From DAOMNO01 sp035443885 (GTDB taxonomy: Bacteria; Planctomycetota; Phycisphaerae; Phycisphaerales; SM1A02), in NCBI GenBank assembly GCA_035443885.1, contig DAOMNO010000022.1:1-37236 (forward strand): a DNA stretch of 37,236 nt, in the 5' to 3' direction. Position 1 is the stretch's first letter; each line of letters starts with the position of its first letter. The notes below the pieces were generated by a model. That model did not search any database. It was not told where the DNA came from and saw nothing but the letters and a program-made list of their open reading frames with translations. Below, one piece after another: positions 24,096-30,924 of the stretch. The translations under genes were made by a program, and so were the position numbers.

Positions 24096-24737
24096 ATGCT
24101 CAATCTTCTCATCATCACAGCGGTGAAAGCCGAGGCCGATGCGATCGGCCTTCTTGAGAATGCGCACATCGTGGCGGCGGGGGTCGGCCGCACCAATGCG
24201 GCGGCGGCGACAACCGAGATGCTCGTGCAGCATCGGCATCGCAGGCCGTTCGATGCGGTCATCAGCGCGGGCATCGCGGGCGCGCTGCCCGGCAGTGAAC
24301 TCAGCATCGGCGATGCACTGCTCGCGTCCACCTGCATTTATGTTGAAGAAGGCATCATCACGGGTCGTGGCTTCGCCAATATGGCGGGGCTGGGCTTCCC
24401 GCTTGGTGACTTTGAAGGCAATGCCGTGCCTGTGGATGAGCAAATGCTTGATGCACTGGGCGCGACATTCCGCATCGGTCCGATCGCGACGGTCGCCACA
24501 TGCTCCGGCACGAACGCAGCGGCTGAAGAAGTCGTCAGGCGAACCGGCGCACTCGCGGAAGCCATGGAAGGTGCGGCGGTTGTTCACGCAGCGCGGCGGC
24601 TGAGGGTTCCCGCCATTGAGCTTCGCGCCATCAGTAACACGACGGGCGACCGTGCCGATCAACAGTGGGACTTGCAGGCGGGGTTCGCATCACTTGGCGA
24701 TGCGATACGCCGTGCTGTGGAAATCTTGGCGCGATGA
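24096..24737 (+). CDS. mqnB: Futalosine hydrolase
   Basis: A 213-residue nucleoside phosphorylase-fold enzyme that splits futalosine into hypoxanthine and dehypoxanthine futalosine, a step in the alternative menaquinone pathway. Features: ITAVKAEADAI at the N-terminus, VGRTNAAAAT, ISAGIAGALPGSELSIGDALLAS, TCSGTNAAAEEVVRRTGALAEAMEGAAVVHAA and the C-terminal ELRAISNTTGDR. MTA/SAH nucleosidase is the main alternative; the short length and the TGDR-type end favour MqnB. Other mqn genes are not in this window. Confidence 0.85.
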   Translation: MLNLLIITAVKAEADAIGLLENAHIVAAGVGRTNAAAATTEMLVQHRHRRPFDAVISAGIAGALPGSELSIGDALLASTCIYVEEGIITGRGFANMAGLGFPLGDFEGNAVPVDEQMLDALGATFRIGPIATVATCSGTNAAAEEVVRRTGALAEAMEGAAVVHAARRLRVPAIELRAISNTTGDRADQQWDLQAGFASLGDAIRRAVEILAR

Positions 24738-24746
24738 CCGTCTTTT

Positions 24747-25346
24747 TTACGCAGCAACCGCATAGGCGAAGCGGCAGAGTGCGCCGTCCGCGCGATCGGT
24801 CGCCCGCATCACCGCAGCGCGCAGCCGCATCAAATCCACATGCGGCGAGATGGCCGATTCATCATGCGTATGCTCCCCAAGCTGCCAGAGCACGATGGCG
24901 GATTCCGCAGCGTCGTTTCCGATCAGGCCCGACCGGTCTTGTGCAGCACCGATGAGCGAAAGGCATCGAGTTACGGCGGCGTGCTCAATTGATGCGTCGC
25001 TGTCCGTTCCGTCCAGTTGGGCCAGTCGCGCGATCCAATCAAGCAAGCCGCGCGCTGCGACGGCGATCGCGCCAGCGCCGGGTTGCATCGAAAGGGTGTT
25101 GTCGCACGTGAGCAGCGCGAGGCGTAGCTCGCCTGCAAGCGTTCTGCCGATTTCGGTGGGGCCGTAGGTCAACTCGCAGCAACGCTGGAGTGCGAGACCC
25201 AAGGCGGCGAGGCGGGCGCTCCCTCCTTCGCCCAGCCGACGCCGCGCCTCGGGTACATCGCACCGACCGTTCGCCAGAATGCGATCAATCAGCCGCTGAT
25301 AGGCTCCGACCTCCATCAACCGCTCGATCTGATTCAGACTGAACAT
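24747..25346 (-). CDS. Hypothetical protein divergent from dnaK
   Basis: A 199-residue, Ala/Leu-rich helical protein of unknown function (MFSLNQIERLMEVGAYQRLIDRILANGRCD, LAALGLALQRCCELTYGPTEIGRTLAGEL). No signal peptide or membrane helix. The ATG at 25346 is supported by AAAGGAG seven bases upstream and by a strong promoter at 25381-25409. The 3' end is 9 bp from the convergent mqnB gene. Position next to dnaK does not show a role in heat shock. Confidence 0.75.
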   Translation of the reverse strand: MFSLNQIERLMEVGAYQRLIDRILANGRCDVPEARRRLGEGGSARLAALGLALQRCCELTYGPTEIGRTLAGELRLALLTCDNTLSMQPGAGAIAVAARGLLDWIARLAQLDGTDSDASIEHAAVTRCLSLIGAAQDRSGLIGNDAAESAIVLWQLGEHTHDESAISPHVDLMRLRAAVMRATDRADGALCRFAYAVAA

Positions 25347-25357
25347 GGCTCGGCTCC

Positions 25358-25434
25358 TTTGTTGGACTTTGTTCGGTATAAGTATGTCGGCAGCCAATGG
25401 CCCTGTCAAGTAGTTTTATTGGCTTTTGTTCGGT
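25358..25434. promoter_or_regulatory. Direct repeat flanking the promoter upstream of dnaK
   Basis: Two 20-bp copies, at 25358-25377 and 25415-25434, agree at 17 of 20 positions and share TTTGTTCGGT exactly. Each copy itself holds two TTTRTT words 10 bp apart. They bracket the -35 and -10 of the minus-strand promoter, an arrangement compatible with looping or cooperative repression. Confidence 0.5.
25381..25409 (-). promoter_or_regulatory. Minus-strand promoter TTGACA-N17-CATACT
   Basis: Read on the minus strand, a perfect TTGACA (25409-25404), a 17-base spacer and CATACT (25386-25381) lie 35 bp before the ATG at 25346. The hexamers and spacing are identical to those of the promoter at 1481-1509. 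Confidence 0.6.
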
Positions 25435-25705
25435 TTCGACCTGTCGCAGTTCTGGTCAGCGAGCGATTTCCTGCCAGCTCTCACCGCCAAAGTGGCAGGG
25501 TGAGATATGGGGATGCCCCATTTGGGCTGTCAAGATCACTGTTGTTGCTGCAATTCTCGCGGGTTCATCACTGCGCGGCATGGCACTCCGGTTGCGAGTG
25601 CAGAACGAAGGCGCCAGGCCGGGCGAGTCGAATTCGCAGGCTTCCCGCCGCGAGAGAGAGTTTTTCAGGAACCCCAACTCAGCATCAGCCATCTGAGGAA
25701 CAGTC
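25435..25705 (+). promoter_or_regulatory. dnaK leader and upstream region
   Basis: The gap between the divergent gene and dnaK is 359 bp with no credible gene. Two structures are visible. A hairpin has outer arms TCTCACC (25479-25485) and GGTGAGA (25499-25505) and inner GCCA/TGGC. A perfect inverted repeat ATGGGG-ATG-CCCCAT lies at 25507-25521. The second repeat contains CCCCATTT, which resembles a sigma32 -10, but no CTTGAA box stands at the right distance. No CIRCE element (TTAGCACTC-N9-GAGTGCTAA) is present. GAGGAA precedes the dnaK ATG. Confidence 0.4.
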
Positions 25706-27607
25706 ATGTCAACAGGAAAAATCATTGGAATCGACCTTGGCACCACGAACTCGGTGGTCGCCGTCATGGAAGGCGGTCAGCCGAAGGTGCTCATCAACGC
25801 TTCCGGCAACCGGATCACGCCGTCCGTCGTGGCGTTCACCGACAAGGGTGAGCGGCTCGTGGGCCAGCCTGCGCGCCACCAGCAGGTCACGAACCCGAAG
25901 AACACGATTTTCTCCATCAAGCGTTTCATGGGCCGTCGGCATCATGAGGTGAAGTCGGAAGAGAAGCTGGTTCCTTATGAAGTTGTCGGCGGGGCCGATG
26001 AACTCGTCAAGGTGAAGGTGCGCGACAAGACGTACACGCCGCCTGAAATCTCCGCGATGATCCTGCAGGACCTCAAGAAGACCGCTGAGGACTACCTTGG
26101 CGAGAAGGTCGAGCGCGCGGTCATCACCGTGCCCGCGTACTTCAACGACGCCCAGCGTCAGGCCACGAAAGATGCAGGCGAGATTGCGGGCCTGAAGGTG
26201 GAGCGCATCATCAACGAACCCACGGCTGCGGCTCTGGCCTACGGCCTGGAGAAGAAGAAGAACGCCAAGATTGCCGTCTTCGACCTTGGCGGCGGTACGT
26301 TTGATATCTCCATCCTCGATATCGGCGACGGCGTGTTTGAAGTGATCGCCACCAACGGCGACGGTCACCTCGGCGGCGATGACTGGGATCAGAAGCTTAT
26401 CGATTTCGTCGCGGAAGAGTTCCGCAAGAAAGAAGGCATCGACATCCGCAACGACGCGATGGCGCTGCAGCGGCTCAAGGAAGCGTGCGAGAAGGCGAAG
26501 ATGGAGCTTTCCAGCGCGCTGGAGACGACCATCAACCTGCCGTTCATCACGGCGGATCAGTCCGGCCCCAAGCACCTGCAACAGACGATCACCCGCAGCA
26601 AGTTTGAGTCGCTCGCGGAAGAGCTCTTCAAGCGGCTGCGCACACCGTGCGAGCAGGCGCTGAAGGATGCGAAGCTCAATCCGAAGGAAATCAACGAGGT
26701 CGTACTCGTCGGCGGCTCCACGCGCATGCCCAAGGTGCAGGAGATGGCCAAGGAAATCTTCCAGACGACTGAACTTGACAAATCCATCAATCCGGACGAA
26801 GTCGTGGCAGTCGGCGCTGCTATTCAGGGTGGCGTGCTGCAGGGCGATGTGAAGGACGTGCTCCTGCTCGACGTAACGCCTCTTTCGCTCGGCGTGGAAA
26901 CGCTCGGCGGCGTGATGACCAAGCTCATCGAGAAGAACACGACCATTCCCACCAGCCGCAAGGAGATTTTCTCCACCGCGTCAGACAGCCAGACCAGTGT
27001 GACCATTCACGTGCTGCAGGGTGAGCGCGAGTTCGCTGCAGATAATCGCACGCTCGGCCGGTTCGACCTGACGGATATTCCCCCCGCGCCGCGCGGCATG
27101 CCGCAGATCGAAGTCGAATTCAAGATCGACGCCAACGGCATTCTGCAGGTCTCCGCGACCGACAAGGCGACCGGCAAGAGCCAGAACATTGAGATCAAGG
27201 GTTCATCCGGTCTCTCTCAGGAAGAAATCGACAAGATGCGCCGTGAAGCGGAAGCCCACGCTGCGGAAGATAAGGCTCGCCGCGAACTCGTGGACTTGAA
27301 GAATCGTGGCGAGCAGATGCTCTACCAGACGCGCAAAAGCCTGGAAGAACATGGCGGCAAGGTGTCTGCTGAAGCACGTGGCAACATTGAGTCGGCTCTG
27401 TCCAACCTCGAATCCAAGCTCAAGGAAGACAACAAGAGCGCGATCGAGGCGGCGATCAAGCAGCTTGAAACGGCATCCATCGAACTCGGCAAGGCCGTGT
27501 ACGAGGCCACCGCGAAAGGTACGACCGGCTCCACCCCGGGCGAAACTTCAAGCGGTGCGAAGGACGACGTGATCGACGCGGAGTATGAAGTGAAGGACGA
27601 TCGGTAA
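25706..27607 (+). CDS. dnaK: Chaperone protein DnaK (Hsp70)
   Basis: A 633-residue Hsp70 that binds exposed hydrophobic segments of client proteins in an ATP cycle. The nucleotide-binding domain begins IIGIDLGTTNSVVAVMEGG and carries AVFDLGGGTFDISILD and VVLVGGSTRMPKVQ. The interdomain linker is DVLLLDVTPLSLGVET. The substrate domain and helical lid follow, and the C-terminus ends DDVIDAEYEVKDD, close to the classic DnaK tail. No grpE or dnaJ is adjacent. A good ribosome binding site (GAGGAA) precedes the ATG. It is followed by a strong terminator. Confidence 0.98.
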   Translation: MSTGKIIGIDLGTTNSVVAVMEGGQPKVLINASGNRITPSVVAFTDKGERLVGQPARHQQVTNPKNTIFSIKRFMGRRHHEVKSEEKLVPYEVVGGADELVKVKVRDKTYTPPEISAMILQDLKKTAEDYLGEKVERAVITVPAYFNDAQRQATKDAGEIAGLKVERIINEPTAAALAYGLEKKKNAKIAVFDLGGGTFDISILDIGDGVFEVIATNGDGHLGGDDWDQKLIDFVAEEFRKKEGIDIRNDAMALQRLKEACEKAKMELSSALETTINLPFITADQSGPKHLQQTITRSKFESLAEELFKRLRTPCEQALKDAKLNPKEINEVVLVGGSTRMPKVQEMAKEIFQTTELDKSINPDEVVAVGAAIQGGVLQGDVKDVLLLDVTPLSLGVETLGGVMTKLIEKNTTIPTSRKEIFSTASDSQTSVTIHVLQGEREFAADNRTLGRFDLTDIPPAPRGMPQIEVEFKIDANGILQVSATDKATGKSQNIEIKGSSGLSQEEIDKMRREAEAHAAEDKARRELVDLKNRGEQMLYQTRKSLEEHGGKVSAEARGNIESALSNLESKLKEDNKSAIEAAIKQLETASIELGKAVYEATAKGTTGSTPGETSSGAKDDVIDAEYEVKDDR

Positions 27608-27651
27608 ACCGCCGATCTGCAAGGGTGGGGGCGTCTTCATCCATGAACCAC

Positions 27652-27687
27652 AAGCCCAGGGATTCGAGTCCCTGGGCTTTTTTATTT
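27652..27687 (+). terminator. dnaK terminator, member of the palindrome family
   Basis: AAGCCCAGGGA pairs with TCCCTGGGCTT around TTCGAG, followed by TTTTTTATTT. It lies about 45 bp after the dnaK stop. The 28-nt palindromic part (27652-27679) matches the ileS palindrome at 23 of 28 positions, including both ends. Confidence 0.85.
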
Positions 27688-27834
27688 CAGCGGCGACGCA
27701 CGCATGCTCGCCGGGCTGTGGGCCGGCGTGCTGAACCAGCACAGATTCCCGCGACATTGCGTAACCCGCTGGCACGCACCGCCTGCCGCCTTTACCATGG
27801 CCGCCCCCCCACAAAGAACAGGAGTGTGTTTGAG

Positions 27835-28695
27835 ATGAGCGACATTACATCAATCGCCGTCATCGGCGCAGGCACAATGGGTTCAGGCATCGCGCTCACC
27901 GCGGCGATGTGCGGCATGAAGGCGTTTCAGATTGATGTATCCGCCGACCAACTCAACCGCGCGAAGTCCTATCACCAGAAGACGTTGGCCCGCAATGTCG
28001 AGAAGCAGCGCATGACTGCGGATGAGTCGAACGCCGCCCAGTCGCGCCTGAGCTATCACACGGACATGAACGAAGCCGCGGCTGCTGCGTTCGCTGTCGA
28101 AGCCGCTAGCGAGAACGTGCAGCTCAAGAAGGACATCTTCTGGAAGATGCTTGAAACGTTCGGCGACAATGTCGTACTCGCTACGAATACGAGTTCGATT
28201 TCTATCACGGAGATTGCAGCGAGCGTTGAGGTTGCGGCGCCGCGTGTCATCGGCATGCATTTCTTCAACCCTGTGCCGGTGATGAAGCTCGTTGAGGTCA
28301 TCAAGGGATTGCAGACGAGTGATGACACCGTGCGGACGACCGTAGCTCTCGCGCAGAAGATGGGTAAGACGCCCGTCGCCGCGAACGATCGCGCGGGCTT
28401 TGTCTCCAATCGCGTTCTGATGCCGATGATTAACGAGGCGTTTTACGCGTGGATGGAAGGCGTTGCCGAACCGGCTGCGATTGATGAAATCATGAAACTC
28501 GGCATGGCGCACCCGATGGGGCCGCTGCGCCTGGCGGATCTGATCGGCTTGGATGTCTGCCACGACATCATGATGGTGCTCTACCGCGAACTGGGCGATC
28601 AGAAGTACTTTCCGTGCCCGCTGCTGCGCCAACTCATCGCAGCGAAACGGCTGGGGGACAAGACCGGTCGTGGCGTGTACGACTACGCGAAGTAA
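27835..28695 (+). CDS. 3-hydroxyacyl-CoA (3-hydroxybutyryl-CoA) dehydrogenase
   Basis: A 286-residue NAD-dependent enzyme that oxidises L-3-hydroxyacyl-CoA to 3-ketoacyl-CoA, or the reverse, in fatty acid or butanoyl-CoA metabolism. It has GAGTMGSGIA (11-20), NTSSISITEIA with Ser120-121, the catalytic His142 in GMHFFNPVPVMKLVEVI, and the C-terminal domain NRAGFVSNRVLMPMINEAF-like block (DRAGFVSNR). The single-domain length matches Hbd. I chose the ATG at 27835 because AGGAG lies upstream and homology begins there; earlier codons overlap the dnaK terminator. It is convergent with the flavin reductase-like gene, 6 bp apart. Confidence 0.92.
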   Translation: MSDITSIAVIGAGTMGSGIALTAAMCGMKAFQIDVSADQLNRAKSYHQKTLARNVEKQRMTADESNAAQSRLSYHTDMNEAAAAAFAVEAASENVQLKKDIFWKMLETFGDNVVLATNTSSISITEIAASVEVAAPRVIGMHFFNPVPVMKLVEVIKGLQTSDDTVRTTVALAQKMGKTPVAANDRAGFVSNRVLMPMINEAFYAWMEGVAEPAAIDEIMKLGMAHPMGPLRLADLIGLDVCHDIMMVLYRELGDQKYFPCPLLRQLIAAKRLGDKTGRGVYDYAK

Positions 28696-28701
28696 GGCCG
28701 C

Positions 28702-29346
28702 TCATGGTGCATCGAGCGCGGTCCGGCCCATCGGCAACTCGAAGCGGTCGCGCGTGCGCGAATAGCCGAGGCCGCCCATGCGCCCAATGGCAGTAAGCTT
28801 CGCGGGATCGACATGCATGCGATCGTTCACCAGATCATCGCGGATGAAGACGTGCATGACTTCGCCGATGACAATGTTGCCACCTCCCGGTGCGCCGGGA
28901 TTCAGCCGCACCACCTGTCTCGTGCGGCATTCAAAGGCGAACGGTGATTCCGCCACGCGCGGCGGGCGCACCAGCGCAGCGGTCGTCATCGTCAAGCCGG
29001 TGAGCGAGAACTCGCTTTCGCCATGCGGTAATGGCTCCGCAGCGGCGGCGACCTGACGAATGTACGCCTCGGTCGCAGCGTTCACGATGAATTCACCGAC
29101 ACCGCCTTCGTCAGCGGGTTTTGCGTTGCGCAGCGAGTCTTTCTCTGTTCCGTCCGGCTTATTGCCGGGGCAGAAGAGCACCGTCATCGGGTTCGAGCCT
29201 GCGCCGTTGAAGAATGAAAAAGGCGCGAGGTTCGGCTTGCCATCAAGGGAAACCGTGGAGACGAACGCGATCGTTCGCGGCACGATGCAGCCGATGAGCA
29301 GCTTGTACCGCGTTGCTATATCCAGTCTGGCAGGGTCGATCTCCAT
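28702..29346 (-). CDS. Flavin reductase-like (flavoredoxin-type) protein
   Basis: A 214-residue FMN-binding split-barrel protein. Family signature: LLIGCIVPRTIAFVSTVSLDGKPNLAPFSFFNGAGSNPMTVLF near the N-terminus, EFIVNAATE, and a C-terminal GEVMHVFIRDDLV. Such proteins reduce FMN with NAD(P)H or serve as small flavoproteins; the partner is unknown. The start is 4 bp after the ruvA stop, so it is co-transcribed with ruvA and plsC. Confidence 0.85.
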   Translation of the reverse strand: MEIDPARLDIATRYKLLIGCIVPRTIAFVSTVSLDGKPNLAPFSFFNGAGSNPMTVLFCPGNKPDGTEKDSLRNAKPADEGGVGEFIVNAATEAYIRQVAAAAEPLPHGESEFSLTGLTMTTAALVRPPRVAESPFAFECRTRQVVRLNPGAPGGGNIVIGEVMHVFIRDDLVNDRMHVDPAKLTAIGRMGGLGYSRTRDRFELPMGRTALDAP

Positions 29347-29350
29347 TGCC

Positions 29351-29983
29351 CTAGGCCAGTTCTTTCAACCGAAACGCCGCGGCGACGACCTGGTCCGGCG
29401 AGTTCAGTTGCGGGTCGGCAGCGAGAGCACGCTCCACCAGATGCCTCGCCGTCAGCTTTGCTTCACCAAGCTGCACCAGCACGCCGACGGCATCACGAAT
29501 GAGCGCGGCTGTTGCGCCTTGCACTTCAGTCGTGCCATTGCGGACGTGTTTCACTTCAACGAAGCGATCCACCTTGCCGCTGAGTTCTACGATGATTGTT
29601 TCCGCCGTCCGCTTGCCGATCTCCGGCAAGGAGACGAGCAGGTCCGCATCGCGCGAAGCGATTGCTGCGGCGATATCCGTGAAAGGCAGTTCCAGCGCAC
29701 GAAGCGCCTTGCGATTACCCAATCCTTTGACGGTGGTGAAGAGTTCGAAGAATGCGCGATCATCAGGCGAAGCGAAGCCGATCAATCGCGGCAGGTAGGA
29801 AGCACCTTGTCCCTGCCCTTCCAGATAATGCAGCGTATGGAACTCAACTGTCTCACCGATCATCGTCGCCAGCCGCTGCACATCGCACGCGGGGACGAGC
29901 AGCTCATACGCGATATGGGCGCAGCGAAGCTCCACGCGGCCCGGCGCGACGGCGATCAGCTCACCCTCAAGACGTGAGATCAT
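29351..29983 (-). CDS. ruvA: Holliday junction DNA helicase subunit RuvA
   Basis: A 210-residue protein that binds four-way junctions and directs RuvB-driven branch migration. It starts MISRLEGELIAVAPGRVELR (OB-fold), has the helix-hairpin-helix pair FELFTTVKGLGNRKALRAL and LVSLPEIGKRTAETIIVEL, and a C-terminal three-helix domain (IRDAVGVLVQLGEAKLTARHLV). The long upstream open frame is antisense or overlaps plsC, so the ATG at 29983 is the start. No ruvB or ruvC is adjacent. Confidence 0.95.
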   Translation of the reverse strand: MISRLEGELIAVAPGRVELRCAHIAYELLVPACDVQRLATMIGETVEFHTLHYLEGQGQGASYLPRLIGFASPDDRAFFELFTTVKGLGNRKALRALELPFTDIAAAIASRDADLLVSLPEIGKRTAETIIVELSGKVDRFVEVKHVRNGTTEVQGATAALIRDAVGVLVQLGEAKLTARHLVERALAADPQLNSPDQVVAAAFRLKELA

Positions 29984-30014
29984 GGCTGCATGGTACGGCG
30001 GCTGATCGCGGTTG

Positions 30015-30770
30015 TCAGTGAACCGCTGCGGGTTCGCCCGTGGCTTCGCTGCCGTTTTCCGCCAGCGTCCAGCCGCTCGCCTTGGCGAGTTTTTCGCGCA
30101 GGGTGCGCGTGATCGAGGCGGGGTCCTGTTCCTTCTTGAAGTGAAACACGCCGACGTATTCGATCCGCGCCCGGCTGGGCATGAAGAATGCCTCACGCAG
30201 TTCTTCAGTATCGGGCGTGCCGGAAACCCATACCAGCAGCACGGGCACGCCTGTTTTGGACGCGAGCAGGCCGACGCCGTCGAGGAATCGGCCGACGGAA
30301 CCTCGCGGCTGGATGATGCGGCCTTCTGGGAAGATGCCGATGACGCCGCCGGCCCGCAGGTGGCGAATCGCGGTGCGAACGGGCTTGGAATCGGCTCGAT
30401 CGCGCTCCACAGGAATGACATTCTGCTGCGTCCAGAGCCAGTCAAGCGATGTCGTCATCATCTCCGCAGCCATCAGCCAGCGGATGGGAAACCAGCATCC
30501 CGCCTGAATCAGCACGGGATCGACCGATGAGGTGTGATTGGAGACGACAAGAAGCGGCCCGGAGTTGATGTTGTGGCGCAAGGCTTCTTCGCCTCGCCAG
30601 ACGGCACGGTGCATCAGCTTGCAGTAGAGCTTCGCGCCGATCATCAGCAGTGTGTTGACGGGATCGCCGCCCGGTGCGGTTCGCTTCAGCGGCACGAGCG
30701 CCAGCCGAATAAGAACCACACCGGCGATCCAGGCGAGGATCGCCGTCAGGATGTACGCCCAAGGAGACAT
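30015..30770 (-). CDS. plsC: 1-acyl-sn-glycerol-3-phosphate acyltransferase (PlsC family)
   Basis: A 251-residue membrane acyltransferase of phospholipid synthesis that makes phosphatidic acid from lysophosphatidic acid. It has an N-terminal helix (WAYILTAILAWIAGVVLIRLALVPL), the H-x4-D motif at H79-D84 (SNHTSSVD), a middle block VIPVERDR, and FPEG at 147-150 (GIFPEGRI). The ATG at 30770 is preceded by a purine-poor region without an obvious Shine-Dalgarno; it is chosen because the anchor starts there. It heads the plsC-ruvA-flavin reductase run. An upstream TTGACA on the minus strand (near 30805) lacks a matching -10. Confidence 0.9.
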   Translation of the reverse strand: MSPWAYILTAILAWIAGVVLIRLALVPLKRTAPGGDPVNTLLMIGAKLYCKLMHRAVWRGEEALRHNINSGPLLVVSNHTSSVDPVLIQAGCWFPIRWLMAAEMMTTSLDWLWTQQNVIPVERDRADSKPVRTAIRHLRAGGVIGIFPEGRIIQPRGSVGRFLDGVGLLASKTGVPVLLVWVSGTPDTEELREAFFMPSRARIEYVGVFHFKKEQDPASITRTLREKLAKASGWTLAENGSEATGEPAAVH

Positions 30771-30924
30771 ATTGAACACTAACTTCTTGGAATAAGGCCG
30801 GATTGTCAAACCGGCGCGTCCCAACCCGTGCGGATGCGCTGAAATCTGGCGTTTGTGTTGCGACGCACTCGTGCGCGGCGTCGGCTTCGCGCCGTACAAT
30901 CCGCCTTCAGACGAAGGAGCCGCC

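Noticed and set aside
25507..25523. CCCCATTT considered as a sigma32 promoter for dnaK
   Set aside because: No CTTGAA-like -35 stands 13-17 bases upstream; the word is better explained as one arm of an inverted repeat.
27652..27679. TTCGAGTCCC resembling the T-arm of a tRNA
   Set aside because: No acceptor stem, D-arm or anticodon arm can be built around it; it is the loop of the dnaK terminator hairpin.
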